Position numbers and translations under genes: made by a program. 64,000 bases of DNA from Mesorhizobium sp. INR15 (GTDB taxonomy: Bacteria > Pseudomonadota > Alphaproteobacteria > Rhizobiales > Rhizobiaceae), in assembly GCF_015500075.1 (NCBI RefSeq), contig NZ_CP045496.1, forward strand, positions 5,342,001-5,406,000, read 5' to 3'. Positions 35,677 through 43,554 of the stretch are shown in pieces; the stretch's first letter is position 1, and each line of letters opens with the position of its first letter. The notes under the pieces are model-generated. The model was given only the letters and a program-made list of their open reading frames with translations, did no database searches and was not told the DNA's origin.

Positions 35677-36559
35677 GGCTTTTGGCCTCCGAGCGCTCCA
35701 GGCCGACCGCGATGCAACTGCCGATCACGAGGACCGCGCCTGCCATGGCCGTCACCGTCAACCGCTCACCCGACAAGGTCAAAAGAAGTGTTGATAAGAT
35801 CGGCGTGAGATAGGCGACGACAGCAACCTTGCCGCCACCTTCCAGTTTCAAAGCGCGAGACCAGAAGTAGTAACCCAAGCCCATAGGACCGGCACCAAGG
35901 TAGAGCCCGAGAAGCAAATGCCTATCGGCGTGCCAGCCGACGCCATCGTGAACACACCACAGGAAGGTCAGGACAACGCCAATCAGCGCCGAGGGCAACA
36001 GCAGACGATCCGGCGACACGGGAAGGCGGCCGACGACGATCGTGTAGAACGCCATGCACAGTGCCGAGCCGAAGGCAGCAGCGTATCCAACCAGGTTACC
36101 CTGCAGCCAGGACTGGCTCTGGCCACCGGAAATCACCAGTGCCACGCCAACAAAACCAACGATAGAGGCCAGGCCCAACAACGCCGGGCGTTGCGGGCTC
36201 CCAAACCCGATCACCGCCGCCGCGACCATCAGCGGCCAAGTGTAGGCGACAAGATTGGCCTCGATCACCGGCATCGAGGCGAAAGCGACATATTGCAAGA
36301 CCATTGTACCAACCAGCCCGACCAGGCCGACGCCGACCGCAGCGAGGGAGGCTTTCGAGACAAGCGACGCTCGCTCCGGGGCGGCGCCATCCTGTTTCAT
36401 CAGCCGGATTGCCGCGAAGACCAGCGCGGCTCCCGTGAATTGCAGAAACTGCACCAGCGAGACGGGATGATCTTGCAGAAGAGATTTGCCTACCAGCGCG
36501 TTGGTCGACCATAAGCCGACCGCGCCGGCGGCAAATCCCAATGCTGCTCTAGCCTGCAT
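35669..36559 (-). CDS. DMT-family (EamA) transporter
   Basis: The 296-residue protein has ten hydrophobic helices in two EamA repeats of about 140 residues. The first begins AALGFAAGAVGLWSTNALVGKSLL and includes NLVAYTWPLMVAAAVIGF; the second starts WLQGNLVGYAAAFGSALCMAFY and ends VLVIGSCIAVGLE. Such proteins usually export amino acids or metabolites. It lies 46 bases downstream of an oxygenase-like gene on the same strand, so it may export that enzyme's product. Confidence 0.88.
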   Translation of the reverse strand: MQARAALGFAAGAVGLWSTNALVGKSLLQDHPVSLVQFLQFTGAALVFAAIRLMKQDGAAPERASLVSKASLAAVGVGLVGLVGTMVLQYVAFASMPVIEANLVAYTWPLMVAAAVIGFGSPQRPALLGLASIVGFVGVALVISGGQSQSWLQGNLVGYAAAFGSALCMAFYTIVVGRLPVSPDRLLLPSALIGVVLTFLWCVHDGVGWHADRHLLLGLYLGAGPMGLGYYFWSRALKLEGGGKVAVVAYLTPILSTLLLTLSGERLTVTAMAGAVLVIGSCIAVGLERSEAKSHA

Positions 36560-36604
36560 CTCTCAAACTCCATGCGGCCGGCGCATGCGAGAAATGCGGG
36601 CCGT

Positions 36605-37435
36605 CTACCATGTGTCCCTTGCCCCGACCGGAGCCGCCACGTCCTCCGGCGCCACCGGGCGTGCCTCCTCGTGCCGGCGATAGGCTGGCAACTGGTTTGC
36701 CCAGACGTCATCGGCCAGTTCGTTGACCCATTCGCGGTCCTGATCGTTGTCGGCGGCAAGGTAGAACATTCTGTTGTCGTCGACATAGGGCTTGGCCACC
36801 GAGCGCTGGTTGAGCACCAGGGTGACGCGTGAGCCGTGCTGGATCGGCGCGGTGCGGTGCAGAACACCCAGAAACTGCCCGAGCGTCGCATAATTCATCT
36901 TGTGGTCGATGCGCATGACGCGATTGCGCGGAATCTCGCGGCCTGCCTCGAGGATCGCCCTGCCCTTTTCGCTGTTGTCACAGTAGATTTCGAGGTGCCC
37001 TCCAATCAACTGCTCGCTGATCGACAATGGGATCAGCTCGGTCACAGGAACGCCGTCGCAATGCCACTCGACGGCGCCGTCCTTGGGATTCATGAAGGTA
37101 ACGGTCGAGCCGACGATGGAGAGGGGATAGGGCTCGAGCTTGGTGCCCATCATGTCGGACAGCCGCTCCAGCCGGAGCTTGTCGTTCAGAAGTTCCTTGA
37201 TCTCCGGGATGAAGCGATCGGCGCCGGTGATGAAGGTCAGGTCGAGGTGCTTGTGCACGGCATGGCTGGACTTGAGCTTCAAGGCGGCCTCTTCGATCGC
37301 GGCGAGCAGAGCCGGATCGTAGCCGTGCAGGTATTGCGCCACGCCGAAGCTGGAAATTTTCCAGGACGTTTCGTGGCCGATGATGGCCTCGCGGCTCATC
37401 GCATAGCGCAAATCGGGTATGGTATGGGCGTTCAT
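36605..37435 (-). CDS. 2OG-Fe(II) oxygenase-like protein
   Basis: The 276-residue protein (ATG 37435) has the facial-triad pattern of these enzymes: His and Asp in WHCDGVPVTEL, a distal His in LHRTAPI, and the 2-oxoglutarate-binding Arg in GSRVTLVLNQRS. The N-terminal part (GHETSWKISSFGVAQYL) is not one I can place. It would hydroxylate or otherwise oxidise a small molecule in the cytoplasm. Context: an exporter follows and a LysR regulator is divergent, a small self-contained unit. Confidence 0.68.
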   Translation of the reverse strand: MNAHTIPDLRYAMSREAIIGHETSWKISSFGVAQYLHGYDPALLAAIEEAALKLKSSHAVHKHLDLTFITGADRFIPEIKELLNDKLRLERLSDMMGTKLEPYPLSIVGSTVTFMNPKDGAVEWHCDGVPVTELIPLSISEQLIGGHLEIYCDNSEKGRAILEAGREIPRNRVMRIDHKMNYATLGQFLGVLHRTAPIQHGSRVTLVLNQRSVAKPYVDDNRMFYLAADNDQDREWVNELADDVWANQLPAYRRHEEARPVAPEDVAAPVGARDTW

Positions 37436-37517
37436 TCTACTTCTCCGAGATGGGGGCAAGACTTGAACGACAGTTGATTAAATTGCCTCCCCCTGTAAAA
37501 TTAGGAATGCTGGTGCT

Positions 37518-37538
37518 ACCGTAAGCCAAGCTTAAGGT
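37518..37538. promoter_or_regulatory. LysR-type operator candidate over the ribosome site
   Basis: ACCGTAAGC-CAA-GCTTAAGGT is a 9-3-9 inverted repeat with one mismatch, ending eight bases before the GTG start of the LysR gene. It covers the AAGG ribosome site. It lies in the 111-base region shared with the divergent oxygenase-like gene. Confidence 0.6.
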
Positions 37539-37546
37539 CGAAAACC

Positions 37547-38485
37547 GTGCGTCTGCTCAGTCAGGTCAACCTCAATTCGCTAAAAATCGTGGAGAGTGCT
37601 GCGAGGCACAAGAATTTCACGCGCGCCGGTGAAGAGCAGTTTATAACCGCGTCCGCGGTCAGCCAGCGTGTCAAAAGCCTCGAGGATCAGCTGCGCTTCA
37701 AGATCTTCCTGCGCGGCGGCAATGCCGTTTCCTTGACGCCGGAAGGCGAAACCTACGTTTCACGTGTTCGCGAAGCCCTGGAGCGGATTGTTGCCGCGAG
37801 CATGGAAGCAACCGGGCAGTCACAGGAGCATGTTTTGAAAATATCGGTACTGCCGACCTTCGCGGCGCGGTGGCTTTTTCCACGCCTGCCTTTGTTTCAG
37901 CAACAGTATCCCGATATCGAAATGCGCGTTTCGACCTCATATGCGACTCACGAATTCGCAACATCCGACTTCGATGTCGAGATTCGTTATGGCGACGGAA
38001 GCTTTCCCGATCTGCAAGCCGACCTTCTGTTCAAGGAAGATCTGACGCCGGTCTGCAGCCGCAAGCTTTTTCATGACGTTTTGGGCGACAAGCCGTTGTC
38101 GAAAGTCAGCCCCGAGGATCTTCGCCACTTCACGCTGCTGCATTCCGATACCTGTACCCAGAATTGGCAATCCTGGCTGGGCTTCGCAGGTGCCGGCTTT
38201 GTGCTCAACGAAACCAAGAGCATCTATTTCGATTCCTGCATGATGTCTTACGAAGCGGCCAACTCCGGTATGGGATTTGCCGTGGCGAACCGAGCCTACA
38301 TGTCGAGCGATATCCGCGCCGAAAGACTGATCGCACCGTTCGCGGTTCACCACCCCAATACGGCCGGCTGGTATTTCGTTTGCCCGGACAAAACACTGCT
38401 GGCTCGCAAGGTGGCGCTGTTCAAATGCTGGATCATGGCCGAGGCTGCTTTGACTCAGGGCCAGTTGGAGCGCGAGTTCAGCTGA
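37547..38485 (+). CDS. LysR-family regulator (GcvA-like)
   Basis: The 312-residue protein starts at GTG 37547. The N-terminal DNA-binding domain reads LNSLKIVESAARHKNFTRAG, ITASAVSQRVKSLEDQL and FLRGGNAVSLTPEGETYV. The C-terminal part has the GcvA-type segments LPTFAARWLFPRLPLFQQQYP and FDVEIRYGDGSFP, and GMGFAVANRAYMSSD. GcvA-like regulators often respond to amino acids. It is divergent from the oxygenase/exporter unit and likely controls it. Confidence 0.92.
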   Translation: MRLLSQVNLNSLKIVESAARHKNFTRAGEEQFITASAVSQRVKSLEDQLRFKIFLRGGNAVSLTPEGETYVSRVREALERIVAASMEATGQSQEHVLKISVLPTFAARWLFPRLPLFQQQYPDIEMRVSTSYATHEFATSDFDVEIRYGDGSFPDLQADLLFKEDLTPVCSRKLFHDVLGDKPLSKVSPEDLRHFTLLHSDTCTQNWQSWLGFAGAGFVLNETKSIYFDSCMMSYEAANSGMGFAVANRAYMSSDIRAERLIAPFAVHHPNTAGWYFVCPDKTLLARKVALFKCWIMAEAALTQGQLEREFS

Positions 38486-38543
38486 CCGCACCATTTCGCC
38501 TGATTGGCTGGCTGATCGACGTCACCTAAAATCTTTGTTGAAA

Positions 38544-39056
38544 TCAGGCGTATGCGCGCCCTTCCTCAGTGCGCTGGAACATGGCGAGGTCGAGCTGCAC
38601 CGAAGGCCGGCCAAGGACCGTCAGGATCATGTGGGCCTGGCCGCGATGATGCGCCTGATGATTGAAGAGATGATCGAGCGCCGGCGCCAGCCGTTGTGAA
38701 ACAGTGCGCATGTCGGAGACGGTCATGTAGGTGAAGCGGCCTGTCAGCGCCTTTTCACTCAAGGAGCCTACCCAGCCGATAAGCCGCTTGTCCTCGATCT
38801 CGCGCGCACCGCGCAGACCGGGCAAGGCGCGGTGCAGGATGGCGTCGAGACTCGTCGGCGCGTCGCCCTCGCCCGTGAAACGCTTCATCCAGATCCGATC
38901 GGTGGCAAGCAGATGATTGAGCGTGCCCATCATCGAGCCGAAAAAGGCACCGACATCGCGATTGAATTCTTCTTCGTCGAGATCCGCGGCGGCCTCATAG
39001 ATGCGGCCATTGGCCCATTGATTGTAGGCCGCAAACATCATGAAATGCTGTCTCAT
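38544..39056 (-). CDS. DinB-family metal-binding protein
   Basis: This 170-residue four-helix protein begins MMFAAYNQWANGRIYEAAAD and has the three-His pattern of DinB folds: LNHLLATDRIW, and the C-terminal DHLFNHQAHHRGQAHMIL. These bind a divalent metal; many act as thiol-dependent transferases or remain uncharacterised. It is divergent from the GST gene at 39116 with only 59 bases between, which suits a shared stress-response control. Confidence 0.88.
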   Translation of the reverse strand: MRQHFMMFAAYNQWANGRIYEAAADLDEEEFNRDVGAFFGSMMGTLNHLLATDRIWMKRFTGEGDAPTSLDAILHRALPGLRGAREIEDKRLIGWVGSLSEKALTGRFTYMTVSDMRTVSQRLAPALDHLFNHQAHHRGQAHMILTVLGRPSVQLDLAMFQRTEEGRAYA

Positions 39057-39115
39057 TGCTTCCCCCGGCTCGCATCGGTCCCGGGCCTACCTAAACCGCA
39101 GGAGCACCCGCGCCA

Positions 39116-39805
39116 ATGCCCATTCTGCTTTATGACCTTGTCGGACATGATGCGGCCCGGCCGTTCAGCCCGCATTGCTGGAAGGCGGCAATGGCGCTGG
39201 CCCACAAAGGTCTCGATGTCAGCACCGTGCCGACGCGCTTTCTCGAGGTGCCAGCGATTGAGAACGGTGCTTCAAAAACCGTTCCGGTGATCCGTGACGG
39301 CGAAAAGATCATCGCCGATTCCTTCGCGGTCGCGCTCTACCTTGACGAAGCCTATCCTGAACGGCCGACTTTGTTTGGCGGTGAAGGCGGCAAGGCGATG
39401 GCGCGTTTCATCGAGCGCTGGTCGCAACTGACCTTGCATTCCTACATCACCACCGCCGCGCTCATGGACCTTTATGGCATGCAGGACGAGGCCAACGCGG
39501 TTTACTTCCGCAAAAGCCGGGAGCAGCGCCTGGGCAAGCGGCTGGAGGACGTGATCGCGGTCCGCGATGCCGGGCTTGGCAGTTTCAGAACCTCGCTGGA
39601 GCCGCTGCGCTCCATGCTTTCCTACCAACCGTTCATCGGCGGCGCCTCGCCGCTATTTGCCGACTACATCGTTTTCGGCGCCCTGCAATGGGCACGCGTA
39701 GCCTCGCCCTACCGGCTGCTCGACGACAGCGACACGGTGGCACAATGGTTTGACCGCTGCCTCGACCTGCATGGCGGGCTTGGACGAAAGGTCGCGGCGG
39801 CCTGA
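39116..39805 (+). CDS. Glutathione S-transferase family protein
   Basis: The 229-residue protein has a thioredoxin-like N-terminal domain (FSPHCWKAAMALAHKGLDV, with SPHCW at the active-site position, and cis-Pro TVPVIRDGEKIIADSFAVALYLDE) and a helical C-terminal domain from about residue 90. The combination resembles the LigE/beta-etherase branch. It should conjugate or use glutathione in the cytoplasm; the substrate is unknown. Confidence 0.87.
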   Translation: MPILLYDLVGHDAARPFSPHCWKAAMALAHKGLDVSTVPTRFLEVPAIENGASKTVPVIRDGEKIIADSFAVALYLDEAYPERPTLFGGEGGKAMARFIERWSQLTLHSYITTAALMDLYGMQDEANAVYFRKSREQRLGKRLEDVIAVRDAGLGSFRTSLEPLRSMLSYQPFIGGASPLFADYIVFGALQWARVASPYRLLDDSDTVAQWFDRCLDLHGGLGRKVAAA

Positions 39806-39816
39806 TATCAGGAGGA

Positions 39817-40080
39817 TTACTTGCTGGACTTCTTGGGCTTTGCTGCCTTCGGAGCGGCCTTGGCTATTTTTGCAGCAGGCTTGGCGGTTTTGGCTTCCTT
39901 TGGTGCCGCCTTTTTCGCCGGCTTCTTGGCTCCAGCCTTTGGCGCCGCCCCCGCGTCTTCACCATCGACGTCAGTCGCCGCCTGGTGCCAGTGGCGCTCA
40001 TGCTGACCAACCGGTTGTCCCTCGTCCAGCCAGATCTGGTGTGCACGGTTGCGAATGCGCTCCTGCCGATCGTTCGTCAT
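39817..40080 (-). CDS. DUF2934 protein with Lys/Ala/Pro-rich tail
   Basis: The 87-residue protein starts at ATG 40080 behind GGCAGGAG. Residues 1-38 (RIRNRAHQIWLDEGQPVGQHE, HWHQA) form the DUF2934 motif, common in rhizobia. The remainder is a low-complexity tail of KPAKKAAPK-type repeats ending KPKKSSK. This tail resembles histone H1 C-termini and the protein at 49237, suggesting DNA or RNA binding. It is convergent with the GST gene, whose stop is 12 bases away. Confidence 0.78.
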   Translation of the reverse strand: MTNDRQERIRNRAHQIWLDEGQPVGQHERHWHQAATDVDGEDAGAAPKAGAKKPAKKAAPKEAKTAKPAAKIAKAAPKAAKPKKSSK

Positions 40081-40429
40081 GGTCACTCCTGCCTCCGTTG
40101 GGGCCGACTTCAACGCGGCGCCGACACCAGACTATAACACCTGACGCGCTTGCAAACAGGGCCGCAAGCAGTTGTGATGGCTGTACCTGACGCTTGTTCC
40201 CGGCAGTGTGTCGGCCGGCCAAGCGTTGCGATCGTCCCCAGAACTCACGAGTGTCTGCCCGCCAGGCCCCGGGCTTTAGCTGTCGCTCTGGGCGTTCGCC
40301 ATTCGGAAAGCCAAGCAATTGGCTTTCCGTCCGCTATGCGGACCATTCCTCGCCCCCCCTTGGCAATGGGCCGGGCGGCTTGTATAGAGCCCGCCACTCT
40401 CCCATTCAATTCTCAGACAAGGACCACCC
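40081..40429. other. Intergenic region upstream of ndk with a tetraloop hairpin
   Basis: Three hundred and forty-nine bases with no convincing gene. It holds the ndk promoter, the DUF2934 promoter and an 11-pair hairpin at 40304-40329. Open frames crossing it lack protein-like sequence. Confidence 0.5.
40304..40329 (+). promoter_or_regulatory. 11-pair hairpin with GCAA tetraloop upstream of ndk
   Basis: CGGAAAGCCAA-GCAA-TTGGCTTTCCG is a perfect stem closed by a GNRA tetraloop, about 100 bases before the ndk ATG. No T-run follows. It could be a 5' leader structure of the ndk transcript or the end of an upstream small RNA. The right arm shares 15 bases with the purM upstream region. Confidence 0.5.
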
Positions 40430-40852
40430 ATGGCGCTCGAACGCACCTTTTCCATGATCAAGCCGGACGCAACCCGGCGCAACCTCACCGGCGCCATCAC
40501 CAGGATGCTCGAAGAGGCTGGCCTGCGCGTCATCGCCTCGCGCCGCGTCTGGATGAGCCGCCGCGAAGCCGAGGGCTTCTACGCCGTGCACAAGGACCGT
40601 CCGTTCTTTGGCGAACTGGTGGAGTTCATGTCGTCGGCGCCGACGATCGTGCAGGTGCTGGAAGGCGAGAACGCCATTGCCAGGAACCGCGAAGTGATGG
40701 GCGCCACCAATCCGGCCAACGCGGCTGAAGGCACCATCCGCAAAGTGCACGCGCTGTCGATCGGCGAGAATTCGGTGCACGGTTCCGATGCGCCGGAAAC
40801 CGCCGCCGAGGAGATCAAGTACTGGTTCTCGGACACCGAGATTGTCGGCTGA
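40430..40852 (+). CDS. ndk: Nucleoside diphosphate kinase
   Basis: The 140-residue protein matches the family over its whole length: ERTFSMIKPDATRRNLTG at the N-terminus, and the active-site segment IGENSVHGSDAPETAAEEI, where H117 is phosphorylated during transfer from ATP to NDPs. It maintains NTP and dNTP pools in the cytoplasm. A strong terminator follows, so it is probably monocistronic. Confidence 0.97.
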   Translation: MALERTFSMIKPDATRRNLTGAITRMLEEAGLRVIASRRVWMSRREAEGFYAVHKDRPFFGELVEFMSSAPTIVQVLEGENAIARNREVMGATNPANAAEGTIRKVHALSIGENSVHGSDAPETAAEEIKYWFSDTEIVG

Positions 40853-40875
40853 ACGAATAGACGAGCTTGATGATG

Positions 40876-40906
40876 AAAGCCGGGGCAAAACCCCGGCTTT
40901 TTCTTT
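40876..40906 (+). terminator. Rho-independent terminator of ndk
   Basis: AAAGCCGGGG-CAAAA-CCCCGGCTTT is a perfect ten-pair stem with a five-base loop followed by TTCTTT, 23 bases after the ndk stop. It also lies just beyond the stop of the convergent MarR gene and may serve both strands, since the A-rich left arm gives a T-run on the minus strand. Confidence 0.88.
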
Positions 40907-40908
40907 GG

Positions 40909-41364
40909 CTAGCGAATAAGCGGCGTGTCCCAGAGGTCGCCGAGCAACGTCTTCAATTCATGAAAGCGCTTTTGCCCCAGCTCCTCGGCCCATTCCCGTT
41001 CGATGTCCAACAGGATGTCGGCCATCTTCTGATAGGCGGCACGGCCGCGGTCAGTGAAATGGACGACCGTGCCACCGCCCTCGTCCACTGACGGGGAGCG
41101 CGTAACGTAGCCCATGGCTTCCAGCGTCTTGAGCAACTGGTTCATGGCCTGCTTGCTCATGGCGGCGCGCTCGGCCAGCACGCTGGGCCGGCAGCCATCC
41201 GGACCGGGATACTGGATCACCGCCATGTGCGGCGGGCTGAGGTCCTCGAAGCCGGATGCCCTGAGTTCCCTGATCAGCTTGCGATGAATGGCCAAGGCCG
41301 GCACGCGCAACAGCGCGCCGATCAGCGGCGGCTTTTGTGGCGGATCTTCCGTGAACGACGGCAT
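40909..41364 (-). CDS. MarR-family regulator
   Basis: The 151-residue protein starts at ATG 41364, with AAGG at suitable spacing; the in-frame GTG at 41370 has none. The winged helix spans about residues 45-105: DLSPPHMAVIQYPGPDGCRPSVLAERAAMSKQAMNQLLKTLE and the wing DEGGGTVVHFTDRG. It should bind as a dimer to the two palindromes between it and the cupin gene. Confidence 0.9.
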   Translation of the reverse strand: MPSFTEDPPQKPPLIGALLRVPALAIHRKLIRELRASGFEDLSPPHMAVIQYPGPDGCRPSVLAERAAMSKQAMNQLLKTLEAMGYVTRSPSVDEGGGTVVHFTDRGRAAYQKMADILLDIEREWAEELGQKRFHELKTLLGDLWDTPLIR

Positions 41365-41373
41365 TGACACCTT

Positions 41374-41413
41374 GGTAAATTGAGTTTACCCATTTCGGTA
41401 AATTGGATTTACC
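41374..41413. promoter_or_regulatory. Two MarR-type operators in the MarR/cupin divergent region
   Basis: GGTAAA-TTGAG-TTTACC at 41374-41390 and GGTAAA-TTGGA-TTTACC at 41397-41413 are identical six-base arms around a five-base spacer, 23 bases centre to centre, about two helical turns. They fill the 64-base gap between the MarR and cupin starts, so one regulator could control both genes. Confidence 0.82.
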
Positions 41414-41428
41414 ACATAGGAGGAGTGA

Positions 41429-41902
41429 ATGCTAGACAAAGCCGCCAAGGCCCAAATCAATCCAGCGGACGAGACAATCGGCCACGGCGGCCTCGCCGTG
41501 CACTTCCTGCTCACTGGCGAGCAATCGAACGGCTCGATCACCGCCTTCGAACTGTCGGTGGCCGGCTCGCAGCGCCTGCTCGCCCCGGCGCACAGCCACG
41601 ACCACTACGAGGAAACCATGTATGGGGTCGAAGGCGTGCTGACGCTGACCGTCGACGGCCAGCGTCACGACATCGGGCCAGGACAGGCCCTGTGCATTCC
41701 GCGTGGCGCGGTCCATCGTTTCGATAACAACACCGCCGAGACCGCCAAGGTTCTCTGCGTGGTGACACCGGCCGCGATCGGGCCGGAATATTTCCGCGAG
41801 GCTTTTGCGATCTTCGGCGCCGGCGGCCCGCCCGACCGCGCCAGGATCATGGACCTGATGCGCAGTTTCGGCCTGACGCCAGCCCCGCCACCGCAGGCCT
41901 GA
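41429..41902 (+). CDS. Single-domain cupin protein
   Basis: The 157-residue protein begins at ATG 41429 behind GGAGGAG. The cupin metal-binding residues are H55, H57 and E61/E62 in PAHSHDHYEETMYGVEGVL and H96 in GAVHRFDNN. A short C-terminal helix (residues 130-150) follows. It may be a small-molecule dioxygenase, isomerase or ligand-binding protein. Divergent MarR control, with operators on its promoter, suggests induction by its substrate, perhaps an aromatic or flavonoid compound; that is inference. Confidence 0.85.
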   Translation: MLDKAAKAQINPADETIGHGGLAVHFLLTGEQSNGSITAFELSVAGSQRLLAPAHSHDHYEETMYGVEGVLTLTVDGQRHDIGPGQALCIPRGAVHRFDNNTAETAKVLCVVTPAAIGPEYFREAFAIFGAGGPPDRARIMDLMRSFGLTPAPPPQA

Positions 41903-41907
41903 TCTGC

Positions 41908-42669
41908 TCAGCTCGCCGCGTTGAAGCGCAGGACCTCGTGGCCATCCCTGTCGGCGATGGTCAGCTTGCCAGCGTCAACCTTGAATGTTGCCGCCTTGGC
42001 CAGCGCGTCGAACAGTGCCTTTTCCTCAGCCATGACCTCTGGCGCGCAAGCCTTGTAGGTCGAGTCTATGTCGCTCACCGTGATCGTCTCGCCATCGACC
42101 TTGGCCGTGGCGAAATAGACGTTGCAGGGGCCGCTGCCGCCAGCCTTGCCGGCTTCACTGATCCTGAATGTCGCCTGCGGATTGGTTATCACGCCGATGC
42201 CGTCGATATACTCGACCAGCCAGCTTTGGCCGAACACCGCTCCCGTTGCTGCGGTCGGCGACACCATTTTCAGCATGATGGTCTGCGGCACGTCGGTCAG
42301 CGGATCGACCTGATGCCTGACATCGCTGATGAACAAGAGCCTGTCGTCGACCGTGATACGAGCCTGCAACGCATAGGTCATTTGCGGCCGGATCACCGAA
42401 GGATCGAATTTGATCGCGAAGCTGATCGGCACCTGGCCCGCCGGCGTCACCTTCTGCTCACCGATGACGGCCGCCGGCGCATCGGCCAGCGACACATCGG
42501 CAAGCTGCACGGACAGGACAGCGTTGGGCGGCAGCGCGATGCGTTCGCGATACATCACCTGGCCTGCCATTGTCTTCTCGGCGGCGGCCGACATTTCCGG
42601 CACGGCCAGCATTCCGACAACCAGCGGCACGAAACCGAAAACGAAGAATTCGGCGATCCTGTCCAGCAT
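41908..42669 (-). CDS. YbaY-like plus META (HslJ-like) domain exported protein
   Basis: The 253-residue protein starts at ATG 42669 behind AAGGAG and has an export signal (EFFVFGFVPLVVGMLAV). Residues 30-135 form a YbaY/YscW-like beta domain (MYRERIALPPNAVLSVQLAD, then VTPAGQVPISFAIKFDPS). Residues 145-253 form a META/HslJ-like domain (SWLVEYIDGIGV, CNVYFATAKVDG, KATFK-like KAATFKVDAGKLTIAD). The two domains together are usual in this family. It should be periplasmic; no lipobox Cys is seen. Its promoter region holds tandem repeats. Confidence 0.78.
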   Translation of the reverse strand: MLDRIAEFFVFGFVPLVVGMLAVPEMSAAAEKTMAGQVMYRERIALPPNAVLSVQLADVSLADAPAAVIGEQKVTPAGQVPISFAIKFDPSVIRPQMTYALQARITVDDRLLFISDVRHQVDPLTDVPQTIMLKMVSPTAATGAVFGQSWLVEYIDGIGVITNPQATFRISEAGKAGGSGPCNVYFATAKVDGETITVSDIDSTYKACAPEVMAEEKALFDALAKAATFKVDAGKLTIADRDGHEVLRFNAAS

Positions 42670-42693
42670 GACCATCTCCTTGCTAAATTGATA

Positions 42694-42763
42694 GATGGGG
42701 CCAAATCAACGGATGGGGTCAAATCAACCGACGGGCCAAATCGCCCGACGGTACAAACTGGCC
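42694..42763. repeat. Imperfect tandem repeat, four units of 17-18 bases
   Basis: GATGGGGCCAAATCAACG, GATGGGGTCAAATCAACC, GACGGGCCAAATCGCCC and GACGGTACAAACTGGCC follow one another 25 bases upstream of the YbaY/META gene start. The first two differ at two or three bases and the last two decay. This looks like a small minisatellite within the promoter region. Confidence 0.75.
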
Positions 42764-42799
42764 AAAGGATTGCGGTCGTTCCGTGACATCAGCGCGACA

Positions 42800-43282
42800 T
42801 TATTCGGTCGGTTGCCGCTTCCAGCGCCGCGCGGCCTCGTCATCCGCATCCTTGGCAGCGACCCAGCCTCCCTCGGCGCCGTCCGCGTGATGCTCCTTCT
42901 TCCAGAAAGGCGCGCGCGACTTCAGGTAGTCCATCAGGAAATTCGCAGCCTCGAACGCCGCCTGCCGGTGGGCGGAGGCAGCCACCACCAGAACGATGTT
43001 TTCGCCTGGGCGGATCTTGCCGTGACGATGAATGGCGGTGAGGCCTTGCAGCGGCCAACGCTCGATCGCTTCGGCGGCGATGCGGGAGATTTCAGCCTCG
43101 GCCATGCCGGGATAGTGCTCGAGCTCGAGTGCCGAAAGCGCGCCCTGTTCGTCGCGGCAAAGGCCGGAGAAGGTCACCACGGCGCCGATATCTGCGTGGC
43201 CTTGCGTCAGCCGGGCAATCTCGGTGGCAACGTCGAAATCCAGCGCCTGGATGCGCACTGTCGCCACGACCAGTCCGGACAC
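42800..43282 (-). CDS. moaE: Molybdopterin synthase catalytic subunit
   Basis: The 160-residue protein has the MoaE features GAVVTFSGLCRDE near residue 34, LELEHYPGMAEAEI, IHRHGKIRPGENIVLV, SAHRQAAFEAANFLMDYLKS and the active-site Lys pair in FWKKEHHADG. With MoaD it inserts sulfur into precursor Z to make molybdopterin. It lies four bases after moaD. The molybdopterin oxidoreductase at 29398 would be a client. Confidence 0.95.
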   Translation of the reverse strand: MSGLVVATVRIQALDFDVATEIARLTQGHADIGAVVTFSGLCRDEQGALSALELEHYPGMAEAEISRIAAEAIERWPLQGLTAIHRHGKIRPGENIVLVVAASAHRQAAFEAANFLMDYLKSRAPFWKKEHHADGAEGGWVAAKDADDEAARRWKRQPTE

Positions 43283-43286
43283 GGCT

Positions 43287-43553
43287 TCAGCCTCCGGTCA
43301 TCGGTGGGAACAGCGCAATCTCGCGCGCGCCGCCGATCTTTTCCCTATGGTCGACATGTTCCTGATTGATGGCAACACGGATCACCTCGGGAAACTGCAG
43401 CGCGTGCTCGTATTCCTCACCGCGCGACTTCAACCAGCGCAACAGGTCAGCGACAGTGTCGATGCCATCAGGCAGATCGACTTCTTCCTCGGCCATGCCG
43501 ATCCGCTCGCGGACCCAAGCGAAATAGATGAGCTTGGTTTTGCCGCCCGCCAC
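43287..43553 (-). CDS. moaD: Molybdopterin synthase sulfur carrier subunit
   Basis: The 88-residue ubiquitin-fold protein ends in the required Gly-Gly (FPPMTGG), whose thiocarboxylate donates sulfur to MoaE. KLIYFAWVRERIGMAEEEVDL and VRVAINQEHVDHREKI-like VAINQEHVDH are typical. The start is GTG 43553, one base after the pgsA stop, since the only upstream frame reads into pgsA sequence. Translational coupling pgsA-moaD-moaE is likely. Confidence 0.93.
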   Translation of the reverse strand: MAGGKTKLIYFAWVRERIGMAEEEVDLPDGIDTVADLLRWLKSRGEEYEHALQFPEVIRVAINQEHVDHREKIGGAREIALFPPMTGG

Positions 43554-43554
43554 G

